Source of the DNA: Mesorhizobium tianshanense
GTDB taxonomy: Bacteria; Pseudomonadota; Alphaproteobacteria; Rhizobiales; Rhizobiaceae
Assembly (NCBI RefSeq): GCF_007830515.1
Contig: NZ_VLKT01000013.1
Span: forward strand, 62,001 to 126,000
DNA length: 64,000 nucleotides
Direction of reading: 5' to 3'
Below are positions 57,426 to 64,000 of this stretch, in pieces. The position numbers and the translations under genes are program-made. A model generated the notes under the pieces. That model was not told where the DNA came from and made no database searches. It saw only the letters and a program-made list of their open reading frames with translations. How positions within the stretch are numbered: position 1 is the first letter of the stretch; every line of letters starts with the position of its first letter.

Positions 57426-58789
57426 GCGAGACCTCATCGCCGCGGGTCGTGATTGTGGGCGCCGGCCCAGCCGGCATACGGGCGGCAGCTACGCTGGTCG
57501 AAGCCGGGGTCCACCCGGTGGTGATCGACGAAGGGCATTGCGCGGGCGGGCAGGTCTATCGCCGCCCACCTGCCGGGTTTATCCGCACGGCGAAGCAGCT
57601 CTACGGGTCGGAGGCGGCGAAGGCGCGCGCACTGCATGCGCTCTTCGATCGGCCGGCCAAAGACGGGCAGCTCACCCATTGCGCGGCGAGTTCGGTCATC
57701 GCAGTGCAGGAGGGTCGGCTGCACGTGCTGGGAGAGGGTGGCGTGCAGGTGATCAGCTACGATCGCCTGATCCTTGCCACCGGCGCATCCGACCGTGTCG
57801 CTCCGGTGCTGGGCTGGCAGAGCGCCGGCGTCTACAGCCTTGGCGCTGCACAGATCGCACTCAAGGCGCAGGGCGTGGCGCTCGGGCGGCGGGTCGTGCT
57901 GATGGGATCGGGGCCTTTGCTGACGCTGGTCGGCGCCCAGCTCGTCAAGGCTGGAGCGGATGTGGCGGCGGTGCTGGACACTTCTCCCTGGCACCGGCAG
58001 ATGCGGGGGCTCTGGCGGCTTGCCGCCCGGCCGTTCGTCGCGTTGCGCGGTCTGGCCCTGCGGGCGAGGCTCGGCGGCCGCTACCATGCGGGCGTGACGC
58101 TGGAACGGATCGAGGCCGATGGGCAGGGTGTCACAGCGATGCGCTGGCGCGACGCCGGCGGACGGGAACGCCTCACTCCATGCGACATGATAGGCATGGG
58201 CTGGCACCTGCGGGCGGAGACGCATCTGGCCGACCTGGCGGGATGCGTCTTCACCTATGACGAACATTGGCGGCAATGGTTGCCAAAGACCGACCAGATG
58301 GGTCGTGCCGGCAACGGAGTCTATCTTGCGGGCGATGGGGTTCGTCTTCTGGGAGCGGATGGTGCGGAGATCGCTGGGCGTCTCGCTGCGGCGGCATGCC
58401 TTGCCGATCTCGGACATCCGGCGCCTTCCGCCTGCGCCGATCTGCGCAAGCTCGCGCGGCTCGAGCGCTTTGCCCGCGGCCTGGCTCGGGCCTTTCCCTG
58501 GCCGGCCGCGATGGTGCGGGCGCTCCCCAATGAAGCGATCGTCTGCCGCTGCGAGAACGTGACTGCTGGAAATGTACGCCAGAGTGTGGATTTCGGCGGC
58601 AGCGAGGCCAACAGGATCAAGTCGCTGTCGCGCGTCGGCATGGGGCGCTGCCAGGGGCGCTACTGCCAGTTGGCTGCCGTTGAGCTTGTTGCGGCGCAAG
58701 CCGGCTGCATGCCCGACGCTGTCGGCCGGTTTCGCGGGCAGGCTCCTGTCCGGCCAGCGCCTATCGGCGCTTTTCTGCGGAGCGGCTGA
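57422..58789 (+). CDS. FAD/NAD(P)-binding alpha subunit with C-terminal [2Fe-2S] (BFD-like) domain (HcnB type)
   Basis: 455 residues, GTG start overlapping the stop of the previous gene. VVIVGAGPAGIRAAATLVEAG for FAD, VVLMGSGPLLTLVGAQLVKAG for the second fold, and a C-terminal BFD-like cluster domain with VCRCENVTAGNVRQ and VGMGRCQGRYC (about 380-430). The HcnB/OoxA/NoxA alpha subunit of a heterotrimeric dehydrogenase. Its beta partner is likely one of the two DadA-like genes of this module. Confidence 0.9.
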   Translation: MSETSSPRVVIVGAGPAGIRAAATLVEAGVHPVVIDEGHCAGGQVYRRPPAGFIRTAKQLYGSEAAKARALHALFDRPAKDGQLTHCAASSVIAVQEGRLHVLGEGGVQVISYDRLILATGASDRVAPVLGWQSAGVYSLGAAQIALKAQGVALGRRVVLMGSGPLLTLVGAQLVKAGADVAAVLDTSPWHRQMRGLWRLAARPFVALRGLALRARLGGRYHAGVTLERIEADGQGVTAMRWRDAGGRERLTPCDMIGMGWHLRAETHLADLAGCVFTYDEHWRQWLPKTDQMGRAGNGVYLAGDGVRLLGADGAEIAGRLAAAACLADLGHPAPSACADLRKLARLERFARGLARAFPWPAAMVRALPNEAIVCRCENVTAGNVRQSVDFGGSEANRIKSLSRVGMGRCQGRYCQLAAVELVAAQAGCMPDAVGRFRGQAPVRPAPIGAFLRSG

Positions 58790-58827
58790 TGCAGTTCCCG
58801 AGGCCGCGCGTGGATGAGGATCGCATC

Positions 58828-60153
58828 CTAGAAATCGGCGACCTTCCCCCAGGCCGAAGCGTCGAAGCGTCGGGGATCATAGGAGCTCGGATCGACGATT
58901 GGTTCCGACCCGGTCACAAGATCGGCGACGAGGTGCCCGGCGCCGGGTCCGATGCCGAAGCCGTGCCCCGAAAATCCGGCAGCCAGGAAGAAACCCGGAA
59001 CGCTACGGATCTCGCCAATGGCGGGCACGCCGTCCGGCGTGCTGTCGATGTAGCCGGCCCAGGCCGCGCTGATCCTGGTCTGGCGCAGTGCCGGCAGCAG
59101 CTCGAGCGCCCGGGCGTGGGTCAGGCGGATGGTCGCCCGGTCCGGCGCCGGATCGAGGATGCGCATCCGCTCCATCGGCGTCGGCTGGTCGAGCCGCCAG
59201 TGCCGGAGCGCCTCGTGGCCCGAGCGCATGCCCTGCAGGCCGCCCGGCGCGAGGCTTCGCCAACGCTTCAGGAACATGGGCAGGAACTGCGAGGAGAAGC
59301 GCAACTGTTGCGGCGTGACGTCCACGCGACCGCGTCCGCTTATGGCGAGCGTATAGCCACCGTCGCCGCGACGCGTGGCCGAGATCCTTGCCGTGTGCAG
59401 CGCATCCGGCAGGCCCTCCGGGCTGGGCGAGACGGACAGGATGGAGGAGCGGATCGAAGCCTGCGGAAAGCGGAAGCCGAACTGCCGGCAAAAGGAGGAG
59501 GCCCAGGCGCCGCCAGCCAGGATCGCCACCTTGGTCCGGATGGTTCCGCTTTCCGTGACCACGCCGCTCAGGCGGCCGGCCTCGGTCTCGATACCGCGCG
59601 CAGCGCAATTCTGGTGCACTGTGCCCCCGAGCTTGAGGATGGCCCGGGCGACCGAGGGCGCTGCGCGCGACGGGTCGGCGGTGCCGTCGCTCGGCGAGAA
59701 GACGCCGCCCTTCCAGGTCCGGCCCGTGGCGCGGCCCCGCTCGCTGGCCCCAGCGCTGTCGAGCATGTGCGTGGTCACGCCCGCCGTTTTGGCGAAGTCA
59801 CGCCAGCGCGCCCAGCCGGCCAGTTCCGGCTCGTCATTGCTGAGATAGAGCAGGCCGCAACGGCGAAATCCGGTGTCCTCGCCGGTTTCCGTCGCGAAGC
59901 TGTCCCACAGATCGAGGCTGCGGGTTGCCATCGGCAGCTCGCGCGCGTCGCGGTTCTGCTGGCGGCACCATCCCCAGTTCCTGGAGGACTGCTCGGCGCC
60001 GATGCGTCCCTTTTCGACAAGCGCGACCTTCCTGCCGCGCCTGGCCAGATAGTAGGCCGCGAACACACCGACGATGCCGCCGCCGATCACCACCGCGTCC
60101 GCGGACTGTGGCAGTTGGCCAGATGTCTCGATTTGCTGCAGCGGCGCGCGCAT
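58828..60153 (-). CDS. DadA-like FAD-dependent oxidoreductase (possible beta subunit)
   Basis: 441 residues with VVIGGGIVGVFAAYYLARRGRKVALVEKGRIGAEQSSRN (FAD site and the signature of the DadA/HcnC group) and FFLAAGFSGHGFGIGPGAGHLVADLVTGS at the C-terminus. Transcribed towards the alpha-subunit gene with 38 bp between stops, and divergent from the Lrp gene. May be the beta subunit for the HcnAB-type genes, or an independent enzyme. Confidence 0.88.
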   Translation of the reverse strand: MRAPLQQIETSGQLPQSADAVVIGGGIVGVFAAYYLARRGRKVALVEKGRIGAEQSSRNWGWCRQQNRDARELPMATRSLDLWDSFATETGEDTGFRRCGLLYLSNDEPELAGWARWRDFAKTAGVTTHMLDSAGASERGRATGRTWKGGVFSPSDGTADPSRAAPSVARAILKLGGTVHQNCAARGIETEAGRLSGVVTESGTIRTKVAILAGGAWASSFCRQFGFRFPQASIRSSILSVSPSPEGLPDALHTARISATRRGDGGYTLAISGRGRVDVTPQQLRFSSQFLPMFLKRWRSLAPGGLQGMRSGHEALRHWRLDQPTPMERMRILDPAPDRATIRLTHARALELLPALRQTRISAAWAGYIDSTPDGVPAIGEIRSVPGFFLAAGFSGHGFGIGPGAGHLVADLVTGSEPIVDPSSYDPRRFDASAWGKVADF

Positions 60154-60375
60154 GGTCTCTCTACCTTGAAGCGCCAATCTAGCGCGTTGCACAGGCAGCC
60201 GCTGCTGCAGTTGAGGCCGAAGCAGAATTTTATTCCGGCAACCAGGCTGAAATCGGGAGTCGCTGCGTTAAAAGCGGTACCCGCTTGGATGGACAGGCCA
60301 GCGGGCTGTGGTAGTGTCGATGGAAATTAGTACGGCAGCATTTTGTGCTGTGGCATGCGATCTTCGGAGACGGCC

Positions 60376-60852
60376 GTGAAACTGGATCGGATCGACATCA
60401 AGATTCTTCACGAATTGCAGAAGAACGGCCGCATCACCAATGTGGATCTGGCCGATCTGGTGCATCTGTCGCCAAGCCCGTGCCTGATGCGGGTCAAGAA
60501 GCTCCAGTCGGAAGGCTACATCGAGGGCTATTCCGCGCAGGTCAACATCGGCAAGCTTGGCCAGACGCTGACCGTGTTCACCGAGATCACCTTGAAGAAC
60601 CACCGCCAGCTGGACTTCGCCCGCTTTCTCGCAGTCGTGGAGAAGATCGACCAGGTCATCGAATGCCACCTGGTGTCGGGCGGCTACGACTACCTGATGA
60701 AATTCGTCACCGCAGGCATCGGCGAGTATCAGACGATCATGGAGCGGCTGACCGACATGGATATCGGCATCGACAAGTATTTCAGCTTCGTGGTGCTGAA
60801 GTCGCCCATCGTCAAGGCGCACATGCCGCTGCCCAGCCTGTTTCCGATGTAG
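60376..60852 (+). CDS. Lrp/AsnC family transcriptional regulator
   Basis: 158 residues: helix-turn-helix LDRIDIKILHELQKNGRITNVDLADLVHLSPSPCLMRVKKLQSEGYI and a RAM ligand domain with LVSGGYDYLMKF. GTG at 60376 preferred because of a GGAG about 7 bp upstream; an ATG at 60355 would add 7 residues. Divergent from the DadA-like gene and convergent with the ABC transporter; amino-acid type effector expected. Confidence 0.9.
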   Translation: MKLDRIDIKILHELQKNGRITNVDLADLVHLSPSPCLMRVKKLQSEGYIEGYSAQVNIGKLGQTLTVFTEITLKNHRQLDFARFLAVVEKIDQVIECHLVSGGYDYLMKFVTAGIGEYQTIMERLTDMDIGIDKYFSFVVLKSPIVKAHMPLPSLFPM

Positions 60853-62508
60853 TCAACGGTGACCGTACTGGCTGACGAGCTCGGGGTCTCGGACGAGGCC
60901 GTCGAGCCAGGTCGGGTCGAGCTTCGGCACTGAGGAGAACAGAAGCTTGGAATAGGGGTGGGTTGGCGCCGTCACCTTGTCGGGCGTGATCTGCTCCACT
61001 CGCTCCCCGTTGTACATGACCATGATCTCGTCGCAGATGGCCTCGACCACGGAGAGGTCGTGGCTGATGAAGATGTAGGAGAGTCCCAGTTCGCGCTGCA
61101 ACTCCTTGAGCAGCTCGATCACTGCGGACGCTACCACTGTATCGAGCGCCGAGGTGATTTCGTCGCAGATGATGAGCTTGGGGGCGGCCGCCAGAGCGCG
61201 CGCGAAGTTGACGCGCTGCTTCTGGCCGCCCGAGAGTTCCGATGGGTGCCGGTAGCGCAGCGTTCTCGGCAGGCGCACCATATCGAGCAATTCGTCGACG
61301 CGCTTCGAGCGCGCCTGCCTGTCGAGCCGGTGATAGAAGGCCAGCGGACGGGAGATGATGTCTTCCACGGGCTTGGCCGGATTGAGCGCGGTATCGGCAT
61401 ACTGGAACACGATCTGCATCTCGCGCAGCTGGTCCTGGCTGCGTTTCCTGGCGGCGCGCTGTAGTTCCTTGCCGTCGAAGACGATGTCGCCGGCCGCCGC
61501 CGGATGGATGCCGGCGATGACGCGCGCCAGTGTCGATTTTCCGCAGCCGGATTCGCCGATGACGCCGAGATTGCGCCCCTTCTCGACGACCAGGCTGACG
61601 GAATCGACCGCGCGGATAAGTGGCAGTCCGTCAGCCCGCACCGCGCCATAACCTGCAGTCACATTGTCGATACGCAGCAGCTGCTTCGTCCCGGCATCCG
61701 CGTCTGCATGCGCCTGCCGCGGCTTCGGTTCGAAGGCCGCCAGCAGTTCGCGCGTATAGGGATGTTGGGCGGCCGAAAGGATTGCCGCCGTGGTGCCAGT
61801 CTCCTGCACCTCGCCGCCTTTCAGGACCACGATGCGGTCGGCGATCTGGGCAACGACCGCGAGGTCGTGGGAGACATAGACACCCGCGACCCCGCCCGCC
61901 CGCATGACTGACTTGAATGCCTTCAGCACGTCGATCTGCGTCGTCACGTCGAGTGCCGTCGTCGGCTCGTCGAAGATCACCAGCTTGGGATCGCCGATGA
62001 GCGCCATGGCCGCCGACAGCCGCTGCAATTGCCCGCCGGAAACCTGGTGCGGATAACGGGCGCCGATCCCTTCCGGATCCGGCAGCGACAAGGCCCTGAA
62101 AAGCTCGACCGCGCGCTGGCGGGCCCGCTCGGGCGGCATCAGTTTGTGAATCCGCGTGACCTCGATCACCTGCTCCATGACCGTGGAGGAGGGGTTGAAC
62201 GAGGCGGCGGCACTTTGCGGAACATAGGCAATGTCGGTGCCGCGCAGCCTGGCGCGTTCCTTTTCGGAAAGGGCAGCCATGTTCCTGCCGCTAACATTGA
62301 TCTCGCCGCCGGTGATCCGGCAGCCGGGCCGCGCATAGCCCATCAGCGAGAGCGCCACCGTGGTCTTGCCGGAGCCGCTTTCGCCGATCAGGGCGACGAT
62401 CTCGCCATCGGCGATGTCGAGGCTGACGCCCTTGATGATTTCGACAAGCCGTCCGGAGTCGGTCTTCGCCTCGATCCGCAGGTTCCTGACCTCGACGAGA
62501 TTGCTCAT
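60853..62508 (-). CDS. Dipeptide/opine-type ABC transporter, fused ATP-binding protein
   Basis: 551 residues carrying two ATPase domains: first with GESGSGKTT, signature VSGGQLQRLSAAMA and Walker B LVIFDEPTTALD; second with GESGCGKST, LSGGQKQRVNFARAL and LIICDEITSALD. DppD-DppF fusions of this kind energise peptide, nickel, opine or glutathione importers. Start at 62508 overlaps the stop of the permease gene (ATGA). Confidence 0.93.
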   Translation of the reverse strand: MSNLVEVRNLRIEAKTDSGRLVEIIKGVSLDIADGEIVALIGESGSGKTTVALSLMGYARPGCRITGGEINVSGRNMAALSEKERARLRGTDIAYVPQSAAASFNPSSTVMEQVIEVTRIHKLMPPERARQRAVELFRALSLPDPEGIGARYPHQVSGGQLQRLSAAMALIGDPKLVIFDEPTTALDVTTQIDVLKAFKSVMRAGGVAGVYVSHDLAVVAQIADRIVVLKGGEVQETGTTAAILSAAQHPYTRELLAAFEPKPRQAHADADAGTKQLLRIDNVTAGYGAVRADGLPLIRAVDSVSLVVEKGRNLGVIGESGCGKSTLARVIAGIHPAAAGDIVFDGKELQRAARKRSQDQLREMQIVFQYADTALNPAKPVEDIISRPLAFYHRLDRQARSKRVDELLDMVRLPRTLRYRHPSELSGGQKQRVNFARALAAAPKLIICDEITSALDTVVASAVIELLKELQRELGLSYIFISHDLSVVEAICDEIMVMYNGERVEQITPDKVTAPTHPYSKLLFSSVPKLDPTWLDGLVRDPELVSQYGHR

Positions 62509-63356
62509 GCGTCCCGGTCCCTGATTTTCTGCGGCAAATTGTCGATGAGCAGGTTGACGCTGATGGTGAGGCTGGCGATTGCCAGCGACGGCACGATGAC
62601 GGCGGGGGCCGCGAAGGGCAGGCCGCCGATGTTCTCGCGCACCAGCGCGCCCCAGTCGGCGAGCGGCGGCTGGAGGCCGAGCCCCAGGAAGGACAGGCCG
62701 GAGAGCAAAAGCACGATGAAGACGAAGCGCAGGCCGAAGTCGGCCAGCACCGGGCGGATGATGTTGGGCAGAATCTCGGACCCGATGAGATAGACTGTGC
62801 TCTCGCCACGGACGCGCGCGACGGTGATGAAGTCCATGGTGTTGATGTTGACGGCGAGCGCGCGCGCGAAGCGGTAGGCGCCAGGGATGTAGATGACGGC
62901 GAGCGTCAGGATCAGCACCGGGATCGACGAACCGACCGCGGCGACGACCACGAGGCCAAACAGTTTGCTGGGGATGGAGTTCATGGCGTCCAGGAAACGG
63001 CTGAGGCAGGTGTCTAGCCAGCCACCGGTGACGGCCGCGATCATTCCCAGCACGACGCCCGAGAAGCAGGCGATGGAGACGGCGGCGAGCGAAATGCCGA
63101 CGGTGTAGCGGGCGCCCATCAGAACTCGCGAGAGCATATCGCGGCCCAGATAGTCCGAGCCGAGCCACAGTCCCTGGCGCATCGGGCCGAAATAGTCGTC
63201 GTCGACGATGTCGCCGATCGAATGAGGAATAACGTAGGGCGCCAAGATTGCGACGAGCGTCCACGCCAGAATGACCAGCGCGGCCACGACGCCCACGAGG
63301 CTGTAGCTGTGGCCCAGGAAGGACCGTCGGGAAGTTGTCGCGCGCGCTATCGTCAT
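62505..63356 (-). CDS. DppC-type ABC transporter permease
   Basis: 283 residues with about six membrane segments. LGSDYLGRDMLSRVLMGARYTVGISLAAVSIACFSGVVLG and DFITVARVRGESTVYLIGSEILPNI (EAA loop) are typical DppC features. Overlaps the next permease gene by ATGA. Start at 63356. Confidence 0.93.
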   Translation of the reverse strand: MTIARATTSRRSFLGHSYSLVGVVAALVILAWTLVAILAPYVIPHSIGDIVDDDYFGPMRQGLWLGSDYLGRDMLSRVLMGARYTVGISLAAVSIACFSGVVLGMIAAVTGGWLDTCLSRFLDAMNSIPSKLFGLVVVAAVGSSIPVLILTLAVIYIPGAYRFARALAVNINTMDFITVARVRGESTVYLIGSEILPNIIRPVLADFGLRFVFIVLLLSGLSFLGLGLQPPLADWGALVRENIGGLPFAAPAVIVPSLAIASLTISVNLLIDNLPQKIRDRDA

Positions 63357-64000
63357 CTGAGCCTCGGGTTGGACAAGATGGCGACGATGTCGGCGGCGGT
63401 GATGAGGAAGAGATAGCCGAGGCAGAAGATCATCGCGCAACTCTGGATCAGCGGCAGGTCGCGGGTCGCGACCGCATCGACCATCAGCTTGGCAATGCCG
63501 GGATAGTTGAAGATCGTCTCGACGATGATGACGCCGCCGACCAGATAGGACAGCGAGAGCGCGACCGCATTGACGATCGGTCCGAGAGCGTTCGGAAGGG
63601 CGTGCCTCAGGACCATGCGGCTGCGCGAAGCACCTTTCAGAAGCGCCATCTCCACATAAGGCGTGGAGAGCGTCTCGATCACCGCGGCGCGGGTCATACG
63701 GATCATCTGTGCGGAGATGACGAAGGTGAGCGTGATCACCGGCATTGCATAGATGCGCACGAGGTCGGTCAGCGAATGCGCCTCATTGACCGAGGACAGA
63801 GCCGGCAGCCATTTGAGATAAACGGCGAAAAGCAGGACCGCGAGTGTCGCGACCATGAATTCCGGCACCGAGATGACGCCGATCGAAAGAATGGTGACGG
63901 TGCGGTCATAGACAGAGCCACGCAGCATGGCGGCGGTGATGCCGAGCGTTAGCGCCAATGGCACCGAGAGCAGCGTGGTGATGCCGGCAAGCTTCATGGT
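63353..64000 (-). CDS. DppB-type ABC transporter permease, 5' end outside the window
   Basis: The window covers the C-terminal part, about 215 codons, of a DppB-type permease (AMPVITLTFVISAQMIRMTRAAVIETLSTPYVEMALLKGASRSRMVLRHALPNA is the EAA-loop region). The N-terminus and probably the substrate-binding protein gene lie beyond position 64000. Confidence 0.9.
   Translation of the reverse strand, partial: TMKLAGITTLLSVPLALTLGITAAMLRGSVYDRTVTILSIGVISVPEFMVATLAVLLFAVYLKWLPALSSVNEAHSLTDLVRIYAMPVITLTFVISAQMIRMTRAAVIETLSTPYVEMALLKGASRSRMVLRHALPNALGPIVNAVALSLSYLVGGVIIVETIFNYPGIAKLMVDAVATRDLPLIQSCAMIFCLGYLFLITAADIVAILSNPRLR

Noticed and set aside
58789-60330. 513-residue plus-strand frame over the DadA-like gene
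   Set aside because: Shadow frame; the minus strand has a clear FAD-enzyme with intact motifs.

Overview
The window looks like a chromosomal segment of a Mesorhizobium-like alphaproteobacterium (Rhizobiales). The basis is the dnaG-rpoD pair, the sequence style of the housekeeping proteins, high GC with strong Shine-Dalgarno sites, and two intergenic palindromic repeats resembling those common in Rhizobiales. Species assignment is inference from family knowledge; no search was run.

Region 1 (1-20.9 kb) is mostly core genome: an RcnB-like secreted protein, dnaG, rpoD, a GYD protein, a sulfotransferase-like protein, a DCC thiol protein, a His-rich PadR regulator with operator repeats, HlyU, an azoreductase with a divergent LysR regulator, a TetR/VOC divergent pair with tandem operators, an arginase-family enzyme, and a three-gene set made of an intact HtrA-like protease, a divergent pseudo-protease lacking the whole catalytic triad, and a LuxR-type regulator. 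It continues with an SDR, a repeat-rich OmpA-family protein, a YcgN-type cysteine cluster protein, two secreted proteins and a tRNA with anticodon CAT (probably Ile2).

Region 2 (21.1-50.4 kb) is an accessory catabolic region for aromatic, probably methoxylated (lignin-type) compounds. It holds LigJ/LigK-type lower meta-cleavage enzymes, two unusual zinc-type alcohol dehydrogenases, a type I extradiol dioxygenase, an FAH-family enzyme, an alpha/beta hydrolase, an Ldh-family oxidoreductase, a broken flavin hydroxylase, and a P450 with its own [2Fe-2S] ferredoxin and ferredoxin reductase. A branched-chain-type ABC transporter follows, then a glutathione-dependent formaldehyde oxidation set (gfa fusion, adhC, fghA), and a frameshifted LigM-like O-demethylase next to a metF-like remnant. 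Regulators are TetR, LysR and GntR. Five palindromes of the form GATAC-N5/6-GTATC lie before genes scattered over 24 kb; in four of them the operator overlaps the -10 of a promoter with a -35 16-17 bp upstream. A second paired-CGA motif occurs at four other promoters. This part contains an unusual density of broken genes.

Region 3 (50.8-64 kb) is a second catabolic module: hydantoinase/oxoprolinase A and B genes, translationally coupled to the small [2Fe-2S] and alpha subunits of an HcnAB/opine-oxidase-type flavoprotein dehydrogenase, flanked on both sides by DadA-like subunits. A LysR gene has matching ATAAG-N5-CTTAT boxes at both ends. An Lrp-type regulator and a dipeptide/opine-type ABC transporter running off the window end complete it. 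The layout suggests uptake and oxidation or hydrolysis of a cyclic amide or N-substituted amino acid; the substrate is not determinable from sequence alone.
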